Origin: Candidatus Omnitrophota bacterium
GTDB taxonomy: Bacteria; Omnitrophota; Gorgyraeia; Gygaellales; JAHJCI01
Assembly: GCA_016783355.1 (NCBI GenBank)
Contig: JADHWR010000004.1
Span: forward strand, 1-36,018
Length of the DNA stretch: 36,018 nucleotides
Direction: 5' to 3'
In this document: positions 24,330 through 32,151 of the stretch, in pieces
How the letters are laid out: every line of letters begins with the position of its first letter
How positions within the stretch are numbered: position 1 is the stretch's first letter
Translations under genes and position numbers: made by a program
Notes under the pieces: model-generated
The model's database searches: none
What the model was told of the DNA's origin: nothing
The model's input: only the letters and a program-made list of their open reading frames with translations

Positions 24330-27300
24330 GCGAACCGACATAAAGAGAATCTTGGTTATTGGCTCAGGGCCAATTGTTATTGGTCAGGCCTGTGAGTTTG
24401 ATTATTCGGGCTCTCAGGCTTGTAAAGCCTTAAGAGAAGAGGGCTATTTCAGCATCCTTGTTAATTCGAACCCAGCAACAATCATGACTGACCCGGGCAT
24501 GGCAGACAGGACATATATTGAGCCCTTAACCATGGATTTTCTGATCAAGATTATAAAAAAAGAGCGACCCGATGCCATTCTTCCTACCTTAGGAGGGCAG
24601 ACAGGACTGAATCTATCATTTTTTTTAATGAAAGAAGGAATTTTAAAGAGATACGGTGTTGAGTCAATTGGTGCACCGATTGAAGCGATTGCTCGTGCTG
24701 AAGATCGAGACTTATTTAAAAAGGCAATGCAGGAGATAGGTGTAGGTATGCCAAAAAGCGGGATTGCACAAACCCTTAAAGAGGGTATGCGCATTGGGGT
24801 CTCTATTGGTTTTCCTTTAATTCTGCGGCCTGCTTATTGCCTGGGTGGTAGAGGAGGCTCAATTGCTTATAACAAAAATGAGCTGGAGAGTTTTTTGCTT
24901 AATGGCTTAGAGGCTAGTCCTGTTCATCAAGTTTTGGTTGAGCAATCTGTCTTGGGTTGGAAGGAGATTGAGTTTGAGGTAATGCGTGACTGCGTCGATA
25001 ATGTAATTATTATTACCTCAATGGAGAATGTTGATCCGATGGGTGTTCACACTGGTGATAGCATTGTTGTTGCGCCATCGCAGACCTTAACCTTTGAGGA
25101 ATATACTAACTTTGTTAATCTCTGTCATCGTATTATTCGCAAGGTCGGGATAGTTGGTGGAGGAGTAAATATTCAATTTGCCCAAGACCCCGCCTCTGGT
25201 AATATCGTCATTATTGAGGTTAATCCTCGTCTTTCGCGTAGTTCTGCATTAGCTTCTAAGGCCACAGGTTTTCCTATTGCACGCCTCGCTACCAAATTGG
25301 CTGTGGGTCTGACATTACCGGAGGTGATGAATCAGATTACCGAGACGCCTGCATTTTTTGAACCAACTGTGGATTATTGTGTGTTTAAGATTTGCCGTTT
25401 TACCTTTGAGAAGTTTCCTGTAACTTCGCGTATCATCAATACCTCAATGAAAGCAGTGGGTGAGGCAATGTCTATTGGACGAAACTTCTGCGAAGCACTG
25501 CAGAAGGGGATTCGCTCAACTGAAACAGGACGCTACGGATTAGGCGCAGACGCAAAGGATAAAATTACTGACCAGCAACTTGAGAATCCAAGCAGTGATT
25601 TACTTAAGGAGATAAAAGATAAAATACGCCTTCCCAATGATGAACGCTTATTTTATCTACGTTATGCACTTAAGGCGGGCTTGAGTATAAATGAAATACA
25701 TCGACTTTGCCGAATAGATCCTTGGTTTCTGGAGAATATAAAGAGGATTGTTGAATTAGAGGAGAAGATAAAATCTAAGGGCTTAAAAGCTAAACGCAAG
25801 AAGATAGATTTTGACGATAAAGAGTTTATTGCTTTATTAAGAAAGGCAAAAGAGAACGGCTTCTGCGATAGGCAGATTGCCTATCTTTTAGGAATTACTG
25901 AGAAGGAAGTCCGCATTTTCCGAAAAAGAAAAAAAGTGCTTCCGGTTTATAAACTTGTTGATACCTGCTCTGGAGGGCTGAAGGCCAAGAAGCCTTATTT
26001 TTATTCTACTTATGAAACTGCACAGGAAGCGCGGCCGAGTAAAAAGAAAAAGGTGGTAATTTTAGGCGGCGGCCCTAACCGTATTGGGCAAGGAATTGAA
26101 TTTGATTACTGTTGTTGCCATGCAGCCTTCGCCCTTCGCGAACAAGGCATTGAGAGCGTTATGATTAATTGTAATCCAGAGACAGTCTCAACTGACTATG
26201 ATACATCGGATCGGTTATATTTCGAGCCTTTAACCTACGAGGATGTTTTAAATATTATTGAAATTGAAAAGCCCCTTGGTGTAATTGTTCAGTTTGGAGG
26301 CCAGACACCCTTGAATTTAGCTCTTCCCTTGCGTGATGCTGGTGTGAATATTTTAGGCACCAGCCCTGAGAATATTGATATTGCCGAGGATAGAAAGCGC
26401 TTTAAGCAAATGCTCCACAAACTCGCTTTGCAGCAGCCAGAGAATGATACTGCCTTTACCTTTGAAGAAGCAAAGAAGATTGCGCAAAGAATTGGTTATC
26501 CTGTTCTTGTGCGGCCATCTTATGTTTTAGGTGGCCGGGCAATGGAGATTGTTTATGACGAGACTACCTTAGAGAGATTTATTGAAGAGGCAGCGAGTGT
26601 TTCGGGCGAGCACCCAATTTTAATTGATAAATTTTTAGAAGATGCTATTGAAGTAGATGTGGATATGATTGGGGATGGAAAAACATTTGTTTGCGCGGGA
26701 ATAATGGAACATATTGAAGAAGCGGGAATCCATTCTGGAGATTCAGCAATGGTTTTACCTGCTTTTAGCCTTTCAAAGACCACTGAAGATTTGATTCGGC
26801 AGGCAACCTATAAAATGGCAGAAGAGTTAAAGGTTGCCGGTCTGATGAATATACAGTATGCGGTTAAAAACGGCTCGCTTTATGTTTTAGAGGTTAACCC
26901 GCGTGCCTCACGCACAGTTCCCTTTGTTTCTAAGGCAATCGGTGTGCCTTTAGCGAAATTAGCAACGAGGGCAATACTGGGCGAGAGCTTAAAGAGCTTA
27001 GGATTTAGCAAGGAGATTATTCCTAAATATACCTGCGTGAAAGAATCGGTTTTTCCGTTTAGTCGCTTTCCCGGAGTCGATATCATCTTAGGTCCGGAGA
27101 TGAAATCAACAGGCGAGGTAATGGGGATAGACAGAGATTTTAGCTGTGCGTATATCAAAAGCCAGCTTGCTGCCGGGCAGAACCTTCCTCAGAAGGGCAA
27201 TGTGTTTATCTCTGTTTGCGATAAGGATAAAGCAAGGATTGGTTTTATTGCAAAAAAGCTTCATGACTTAGGCTTTAAGATATTCACTACATCCGGAACT

Positions 27301-27693
27301 GCTCATGCTTTGAGGAAAAACAATATTCCTGTAAGAGTTCTTCCCCGGGTAAGTGAGGCAAGGCCCAATGTGATTGATTTGATCAAGGATGGAAAGATTC
27401 AATTAGCAATTAATACCCCCTCAGGAAGAATACCTCGCGAGGATGAAGTAAAGATTCGCTCCCAGATTACTTTGTATAATATTCCTTATACGACAACTAT
27501 TCCAGGTGCCCAGGCTTTGGTAAATGGGCTTGAAGTTTTTATCAAAAGAGACCTGAATGTTACTGCCTTGCAAGAATATCACAAAGCAACGGGTAGCACC
27601 GAGACGAAATCCTCATTCGCGCGCAGTGAAGATGAGCGGGTCCTGTCTCGGCAGAGCCCAAAATTGTCCTCGCTCAAGGGAAAGCCTCTATAG
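24322..27693 (+). CDS. carB: Carbamoyl phosphate synthetase large subunit
   Basis: 1123-aa CarB with both ATP-grasp synthetase halves: first half [29 protein letters not shown] and [17 protein letters not shown]; second half [31 protein letters not shown] and [17 protein letters not shown]. These are joined by the oligomerisation region and followed by the C-terminal MGS-like allosteric domain. The last roughly 30 residues after LQEYHKA are encoded by an inverted family D repeat and end at its TAG, so the native C-terminus was probably replaced. It makes carbamoyl phosphate for PyrB (and arginine synthesis) from bicarbonate, ATP and probably ammonia, since CarA lacks its triad. Confidence 0.97.
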   Translation: MPKRTDIKRILVIGSGPIVIGQACEFDYSGSQACKALREEGYFSILVNSNPATIMTDPGMADRTYIEPLTMDFLIKIIKKERPDAILPTLGGQTGLNLSFFLMKEGILKRYGVESIGAPIEAIARAEDRDLFKKAMQEIGVGMPKSGIAQTLKEGMRIGVSIGFPLILRPAYCLGGRGGSIAYNKNELESFLLNGLEASPVHQVLVEQSVLGWKEIEFEVMRDCVDNVIIITSMENVDPMGVHTGDSIVVAPSQTLTFEEYTNFVNLCHRIIRKVGIVGGGVNIQFAQDPASGNIVIIEVNPRLSRSSALASKATGFPIARLATKLAVGLTLPEVMNQITETPAFFEPTVDYCVFKICRFTFEKFPVTSRIINTSMKAVGEAMSIGRNFCEALQKGIRSTETGRYGLGADAKDKITDQQLENPSSDLLKEIKDKIRLPNDERLFYLRYALKAGLSINEIHRLCRIDPWFLENIKRIVELEEKIKSKGLKAKRKKIDFDDKEFIALLRKAKENGFCDRQIAYLLGITEKEVRIFRKRKKVLPVYKLVDTCSGGLKAKKPYFYSTYETAQEARPSKKKKVVILGGGPNRIGQGIEFDYCCCHAAFALREQGIESVMINCNPETVSTDYDTSDRLYFEPLTYEDVLNIIEIEKPLGVIVQFGGQTPLNLALPLRDAGVNILGTSPENIDIAEDRKRFKQMLHKLALQQPENDTAFTFEEAKKIAQRIGYPVLVRPSYVLGGRAMEIVYDETTLERFIEEAASVSGEHPILIDKFLEDAIEVDVDMIGDGKTFVCAGIMEHIEEAGIHSGDSAMVLPAFSLSKTTEDLIRQATYKMAEELKVAGLMNIQYAVKNGSLYVLEVNPRASRTVPFVSKAIGVPLAKLATRAILGESLKSLGFSKEIIPKYTCVKESVFPFSRFPGVDIILGPEMKSTGEVMGIDRDFSCAYIKSQLAAGQNLPQKGNVFISVCDKDKARIGFIAKKLHDLGFKIFTTSGTAHALRKNNIPVRVLPRVSEARPNVIDLIKDGKIQLAINTPSGRIPREDEVKIRSQITLYNIPYTTTIPGAQALVNGLEVFIKRDLNVTALQEYHKATGSTETKSSFARSEDERVLSRQSPKLSSLKGKPL

Positions 27694-27711
27694 GGTGTAA
27701 TTCGCTGCGGG
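27636..27711 (-). repeat. Family D repeat (inverted) forming the carB 3' end
   Basis: The reverse complement closely matches 35597-35672, including the TATAGAGGCTT, GCGAGGACAATTTTGGGCTC and GACAGGACCCGC parts. It supplies the final residues and stop codon of carB. Confidence 0.88.
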
Positions 27712-27790
27712 CAATTCTGGGCAGCCCACCCATTCGACAAGCTCAGGGTTGGCACTGAGCAAAGTCGAAGTGCCCACTGCCTCGCCACCC
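27712..27790. repeat. Nested palindrome TTCGACAAGCTCAGG...CTGAGCAAAGTCGAA
   Basis: The carB-mutM spacer holds an inverted pair TTCGACAAGCTCAG (27733) and CTGAGCAAAGTCGAA (27755-27769), flanked by GGGCAGCCCACC and TGCCTCGCCACCCG modules shared, reversed, with 12268-12310 and 35531-35570. No gene is seen between 27694 and 27818. Confidence 0.8.
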
Positions 27791-27818
27791 GTTCATCTTC
27801 ATAGACAAGGAAGGAAAG

Positions 27819-28619
27819 ATGCCGGAGTTACCTGAAGTTGAGACAATAAAAAGGGATCTGGAAAGATATATTCTGCATAAGAAAATTAAAGGAGTAGTAA
27901 TTAAAGAGCCGCGTTCGATTAAAGAGCCAGGACCAGCAGCCTTTAAAAAGAAAATAGAAGGCCAGTCGATAAAAGAGATTAAAAGACGAGGCAAGGTTTT
28001 GGTGCTAAGCTTAACAAGCAAGGAATTCCTTGTTGTTCATCTGCGTCTTACAGGCTGGTTTAGCTGGGATAAAAAGGCAGATAAAAGCGCACGCGTTATT
28101 TTTTTATTTTCTGATGGATTTCTTAACTTTTGTGACCCGCGCCTATTTGGAGAACTAAGACTCATAAAAGATTGGCAGAATCTGCCAATGATTAAAAAAA
28201 TGGGTCCTGAGCCATTGGAAATTAGCAAGTTTGAATTTATTCAGATGTTTAAGACCAAGAGAGCAAAGATAAAGCCGCTTTTGATGGAGCAAAGTTTTCT
28301 GGCCGGTATCGGTAATTTGTATGCTGCTGAAGGTTTATTTTGTGCCGGTATTCATCCGCAGAGGGGGGTTTACAAGATAACCTCAGAAGAATTAGGCAGG
28401 CTTTATGATTGCCTTAAAGGGATTTTATCCGTAGCAATTAAAAACCGCGGCACATCAGTTGATACCTTTCGTGATTTAAAAGGAAAAGAAGGAGGGTTTA
28501 GCAGTTATCTGAAGGTTTATGGCCGAAAGAATCAGCCCTGTTTTAAATGTAGGACTCCCATAAAAAGGATTACCCTTGGCGGACGAGGCACATATTTTTG
28601 TTCCCAGTGTCAGCATTAG
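27819..28619 (+). CDS. mutM: Formamidopyrimidine-DNA glycosylase (Fpg)
   Basis: Base-excision repair enzyme removing 8-oxoguanine and formamidopyrimidines, with AP lyase activity. It has the catalytic N-terminus MPELPEVET (Pro2, Glu3 after Met removal), the conserved Lys in RRGKVLVL, HLRLTGWF, DPRLFGELRL, the H2TH region FLAGIGNLYAAEGLF and the zinc finger CFKC...YFCSQC. The length, 266 aa, is typical. AAGGAAGG precedes the ATG. It lies within the repair/pyrimidine neighbourhood and was probably not originally transcribed with carB, given the repeat block between them. Confidence 0.96.
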   Translation: MPELPEVETIKRDLERYILHKKIKGVVIKEPRSIKEPGPAAFKKKIEGQSIKEIKRRGKVLVLSLTSKEFLVVHLRLTGWFSWDKKADKSARVIFLFSDGFLNFCDPRLFGELRLIKDWQNLPMIKKMGPEPLEISKFEFIQMFKTKRAKIKPLLMEQSFLAGIGNLYAAEGLFCAGIHPQRGVYKITSEELGRLYDCLKGILSVAIKNRGTSVDTFRDLKGKEGGFSSYLKVYGRKNQPCFKCRTPIKRITLGGRGTYFCSQCQH

Positions 28620-28655
28620 TGCGCTGTCAAATTAATTTTTATTATAACAGCGCAC
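28619..28655. repeat. Inverted repeat GTGCGCTGT/ACAGCGCAC at mutM end
   Basis: Perfect 9-bp arms with a 19-nt AT-rich loop, starting at the last base of the mutM stop. It could act as a terminator or mRNA-end hairpin, although no T tract follows. The rest of the spacer (28656-28782) holds degenerate GAGCAATTGAGCAATCG and AATAGACAATAGAC repeats with an inverted partner at 28701-28735. Confidence 0.7.
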
Positions 28656-28782
28656 AGAGCAATTGAGCAATCGAAAATAGACAATAGACAAAATAAAAAG
28701 GCTCAATTGCGGTCTAATTTCAATTTTCTATTGTTCAAAGCGGTAGGTTTGCCGCTAAAAACTAATTTTACAAAGCATTAGT

Positions 28783-29640
28783 ATGGCAAAGCGTATATTT
28801 CAGACAAAGACAAAAATTCTTTCTAATATCTGCGTCGGAGAAAGGTTCTATAAATTAACATTTCTTGCGCCAGGGATTGCCCGCTGTGCTCGGCCTGGTC
28901 AGTTCCTCAATATAAGGATAAGTGAAGAATACACCCCATTTTTAAGAAGGCCTTTTAGTATTCATAAATTAGTTCATAGTTCAAAGCTCATAGTTCATAG
29001 TCAAAGAAAAAATCTTAAAGCAGATGGTATAGAGATCCTTTATGAAGTAGTGGGCAAAGGCACAGAGATTTTATCAGAAAAAAAACCAGGCGAATATTTG
29101 GATGTTTTAGGGCCTCTGGGTAATGGATTTAATCTATCCGCTATCCGCTATCCGCTATCCGCTATTTTAGTAGGCGGTGGGATAGGAGTAGCACCCTTAT
29201 TATTTCTTGCCCAAAAATTAATAGAGTACTATCCGCTATCCGCTATCCGCTATCCGCTTGTTTTAATCGGCGCAAAGACAAAGAAAGAGATTTTATGCAA
29301 AAAAGAATTTGAAAGTCTAGGTTGTCGTGTTAAAATATCCACAGATGACGGCTCCAGTGGATTTAAAGGCAAAGTCACAGACTTATTGAAGCATTTACTA
29401 AGAGCTAAGAGCTATCAACGAGGAACTATTTACGCTTGTGGTCCGAAGCCAATGCTTAAAGAGATAACACTACTTTCAAGGCAATATGGGATTCCTGGTC
29501 AGATTTCTTTGGATGAATATATGGCCTGTGGCATGGGAGTATGTTTGGGTTGTCTGGTCGAGACTTACGAGGGTAGAAAACTTGTTTGTCGTGATGGACC
29601 AGTATTTGATACATCAATAATAAAAGGAGGTGACAGATGA
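28783..29640 (+). CDS. pyrK: Dihydroorotate dehydrogenase electron transfer subunit
   Basis: FAD- and [2Fe-2S]-containing partner of class 1B PyrD, passing electrons to NAD. The FAD-binding LRRPFSIH, the LDVLGPLGNGF, NAD-binding VGGGIGVAPLLFLA, ACGPKPML and the cluster segment YMACGMGVCLGC...KLVCRDGP are present. Three short repeat-derived insertions occur: VHSSKLIVHSQ (about residue 64-75), LSAIRYPLSAI (118-128) and YYPLSAIRYPL (149-159). They sit between conserved strands and leave cofactor motifs intact. pyrD does not follow; its usual place holds a small membrane-protein gene. The length is 285 aa against about 260 typical. Confidence 0.94.
   Translation: MAKRIFQTKTKILSNICVGERFYKLTFLAPGIARCARPGQFLNIRISEEYTPFLRRPFSIHKLVHSSKLIVHSQRKNLKADGIEILYEVVGKGTEILSEKKPGEYLDVLGPLGNGFNLSAIRYPLSAILVGGGIGVAPLLFLAQKLIEYYPLSAIRYPLVLIGAKTKKEILCKKEFESLGCRVKISTDDGSSGFKGKVTDLLKHLLRAKSYQRGTIYACGPKPMLKEITLLSRQYGIPGQISLDEYMACGMGVCLGCLVETYEGRKLVCRDGPVFDTSIIKGGDR
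28971..29006. repeat. In-frame AGTTCATAGTTCAAAGCTC repeat in pyrK
   Basis: Units AGTTCATAGT, TCAAAGCTCATAGT and TCATAGTCAAAG encode VHSSKLIVHSQ directly after the FAD-binding RRPFSIH strand. Confidence 0.75.
29134..29165. repeat. In-frame CTATCCG tandem repeat in pyrK (family A unit)
   Basis: Four tandem copies of the 7-base unit TATCCGC, encoding LSAIRYPLSAI just before the NAD-binding glycine motif. The 7-base unit shifts frame each copy, giving the mixed peptide. Confidence 0.85.
29229..29258. repeat. Second in-frame CTATCCG tandem repeat in pyrK (family A unit)
   Basis: Four further TATCCGC copies about 95 bp downstream of the first tract and in the same orientation, encoding YYPLSAIRYPL. 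Confidence 0.85.
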
Positions 29641-29879
29641 CGGATTTAGATTTGTGGGGGATTTTTCTAAAAAATACAAGCATTATTGCAGCCATAGTTA
29701 GTCTCTTAGTTGCTGTGGATTTACTTTTGGGGGCACGTGTTTTAATTGGTTTAAAGCGGATATTAGAGAAACCAATAGAGATTGATAAAACAATACTCAG
29801 CTCTAAGATAAGGATTGTCTTGGCGATTATATTTATAATTCTTTCTATCCTTATATTCTTGTTGGTAAAGCAAGTCTAA
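29637..29879 (+). CDS. Small two-span membrane protein
   Basis: 80-aa protein with two hydrophobic helices (SIIAAIVSLLVAVDLLLGA and IVLAIIFIILSILIFLLV), separated by a short charged loop. It starts inside the pyrK stop (ATGA) behind an excellent AAAGGAGGTGA ribosome site, so it is surely translated. No family is recognised. It occupies the position where pyrD often follows pyrK, but nothing links it to pyrimidine metabolism beyond cotranscription. Confidence 0.75.
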   Translation: MTDLDLWGIFLKNTSIIAAIVSLLVAVDLLLGARVLIGLKRILEKPIEIDKTILSSKIRIVLAIIFIILSILIFLLVKQV

Positions 29880-29886
29880 TCAAAAG

Positions 29887-31011
29887 GTGAATGAGCCCTT
29901 TGTCTCTGTAATTATTCCTGTCAAGAACTTTGCGCGTACAATTGCAAAGACCTTTGAGTACCTCTTAGACATTGACTACCCTCGGGAATGCCTGGAGATT
30001 ATCATTGCTGATGGCGGCTCAAAAGACGAAACCCTTTCGATAATCAAAGAGTGGCAGGAAAAATACCCTTTCATTAAACTGATTCAGATTAAAGATTGTC
30101 CCTCACCTGCTTATGCGCGAAATCGTGCCTTAGAATCAGCAAGAGGTGATTTTTTGTTTTTTACTGACGCTGATTGTGCCCCCTGTCCTAATTGGATTTA
30201 TTTGATACTTGAGATTTTCAAGCGCGACCCCCAAATTGCTGCGGTAGGAGGCGAGGTATATACCCTAAGGGTTGAGCTAAATAATTTAGTTGAGGCCTGG
30301 TGTGAGCATTTTCGATTTAATATGGTTTCCCCCCGTTATGGCTTTATGGGCGAGGGTTATTTTCCTGATTTCCCCAGAGCCCCCAAGCCATCTGATATCG
30401 CAGGCCATAAGGCATATTTCTTTGGCACCTGCAATGTTGCCTATCGGGCGCAAGTAATTAAGCAGATAGAGGCAAAATTCTGGGATAACCCAACTGGCGA
30501 GGATATGGATTTTACTTTTCGACACAGAAGTAAGGGCTTCAAATTCTACTTTGCTCCTCAGGCAAGGGTTAACCATATGCACCGTGCAAACCTTAAGTCT
30601 CTGCGCAAGGTTTGGGTAACCTATGGTCAGGCACATGCTCCTTTGGTTGCTAAGTACGTAAAGAGAAAAGGAATAGAGCTAATCGCCCAATTTTTAAAGA
30701 CAGCCCCTTCCCTGGTTATACCATTTCCAATAAAGGGTTTTGTTTATATAGGCAATTTTCATCTGGTGCATATTTTTGCCTTATTTTTTATTTTAGGATT
30801 AATTTTTCAGGCAGGAATATTTGCCTGGGCTTTTTTGCTCGCTTCTTTTTATTTCCTCTTTCAGTATATTAAGTGGAATTTCCCAATGGAGCCGCGTAAC
30901 AAATTCCTCTTTTGGTGCAGGATAAAGTATCTGACAAACCTTTCTTTTATCTGGGGTGGACTAAAAGACTTTTCTAAATACAAAATCATCTGCATCGAAC
31001 CAAGCTTCTGA
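29887..31011 (+). CDS. Family 2 glycosyltransferase with membrane-associated C-terminus
   Basis: 374-aa GT-A-fold enzyme: FVSVIIPVKNFARTI nucleotide-sugar strand, IIIADGGSKDETL, the metal-binding FFTDADCAPCPNW, and the acceptor-side GEDMDFTFR motif. The C-terminal 100 residues contain hydrophobic segments (IFALFFILGLIFQAGIFAWA and a following aromatic stretch), so it probably works at the inner membrane on lipid-linked or polysaccharide acceptors; the substrate is unknown. The start is GTG 29887, since no in-frame ATG gives a full N-terminus; AAAAGG lies immediately before it. Confidence 0.88.
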   Translation: MNEPFVSVIIPVKNFARTIAKTFEYLLDIDYPRECLEIIIADGGSKDETLSIIKEWQEKYPFIKLIQIKDCPSPAYARNRALESARGDFLFFTDADCAPCPNWIYLILEIFKRDPQIAAVGGEVYTLRVELNNLVEAWCEHFRFNMVSPRYGFMGEGYFPDFPRAPKPSDIAGHKAYFFGTCNVAYRAQVIKQIEAKFWDNPTGEDMDFTFRHRSKGFKFYFAPQARVNHMHRANLKSLRKVWVTYGQAHAPLVAKYVKRKGIELIAQFLKTAPSLVIPFPIKGFVYIGNFHLVHIFALFFILGLIFQAGIFAWAFLLASFYFLFQYIKWNFPMEPRNKFLFWCRIKYLTNLSFIWGGLKDFSKYKIICIEPSF

Positions 31012-31020
31012 GGAACAGCA

Positions 31021-32151
31021 ATGGAGTTTTATTTATTTTTTCTTATCGCATTAATTATCACTGCAGCAATTATCATTACTTTTTGGTGGTTGAGTAAACG
31101 CATCCCCCAGGCATTTGACCAAGAGCAGATTATCAGCCGGCTTAAAGAAACATTAGGAGCACTTTCCTTTGAAGCACTCTCTAAAAATACAGAACAATTT
31201 TTGAAACTTGCTCGGCAGACCCTGGCAAAAGAGACAGAGGTGCACACAGAGCAACTTCAGGGCAAAAAGGAGCTAATTGACCAGACACTTCATGAAATGA
31301 GAGAAAAATTGACTGAGGTAGAATCTGTTGTTAGAAATTTTGAAAATGAGCGCAAGGAGCAATTTGGAGAGGTTTCAACACAGTTGAAATCTGTAGTAGA
31401 AACCACATCTCGGCTGCAAAATGCACTTGCCAGCAGTAAGGCTCGCGGGCAGTGGGGCGAGAGGATGGCAGAGGATGTTTTAAGGCTCGCTGGCTTTATC
31501 GAGGGCGTAAATTATAGAAAGCAGAAGACATTAGAATCAGGTCGGCCGGATTTCACCTTTCTTTTGCCACAGGATCTCATTGTCAATATGGATGTTAAAT
31601 TTCCCTTTGATAATTATCTGCACTATCTTGAGGCAAAGGAGGATTCAGAGAAGCAAAGATATAAAGAGCAATTCTTGAGAGATGTAAAGGCAAGGATAAA
31701 AGAGGTTACAAGCCGGGATTATATTAATCCTGCTCAGAATACGATAGATTATGTGATTCTTTTTATTCCCAATGAGCAAGTTTACGCATTTATTAATGAA
31801 GCCGATAGTTCCATGTTGGATGAGGCATTAAGAAACAAGGTTGTATTTTGTTCTCCGCTTACTTTATATGCAATCCTTGCTGTAATTAGGCAGGCAACTG
31901 ACACATTTAAATTAGAACACACAACCGGTCAAATCCTTGGTTTACTGGGGACATTTAATAAACAATGGGCTAAATTCGTTGAATCTATGGCAAAAATGGG
32001 CAAGAGTTTGGAAGATGCCCAGAAGGAATTTGACACCTTGGTTTCTACCCGGCGCAGACAACTGGAGCGGTCCCTTGAAAAAATCGAGGAATTGCGCACA
32101 GAAAAAGGAATAAATCTGATTACCAATGGATCGACTCAAACAGAAGAATGA
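31021..32151 (+). CDS. rmuC: DNA recombination protein RmuC
   Basis: 376-aa RmuC-family protein. It has an N-terminal transmembrane helix (FFLIALIITAAIIITFWWL), a long coiled coil (about residues 40-135), then the conserved nuclease-like domain with ARGQWGERMAEDVLRLAG, SGRPDFTFLLP, NMDVKFPFDNY, IDYVILFIPNEQ and HTTGQILGLLG. RmuC limits inversions at short inverted repeats in E. coli, which is suggestive in so palindrome-rich a genome. GAGGAAC precedes the ATG. The stop overlaps the helicase gene by 4 nt. Confidence 0.95.
   Translation: MEFYLFFLIALIITAAIIITFWWLSKRIPQAFDQEQIISRLKETLGALSFEALSKNTEQFLKLARQTLAKETEVHTEQLQGKKELIDQTLHEMREKLTEVESVVRNFENERKEQFGEVSTQLKSVVETTSRLQNALASSKARGQWGERMAEDVLRLAGFIEGVNYRKQKTLESGRPDFTFLLPQDLIVNMDVKFPFDNYLHYLEAKEDSEKQRYKEQFLRDVKARIKEVTSRDYINPAQNTIDYVILFIPNEQVYAFINEADSSMLDEALRNKVVFCSPLTLYAILAVIRQATDTFKLEHTTGQILGLLGTFNKQWAKFVESMAKMGKSLEDAQKEFDTLVSTRRRQLERSLEKIEELRTEKGINLITNGSTQTEE

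Noticed and set aside
29134-29258. Tandem TATCCGC tracts as a CRISPR array
   Set aside because: Units are only 7 bases with no unique spacers, and they lie in frame within pyrK; no cas genes are present.
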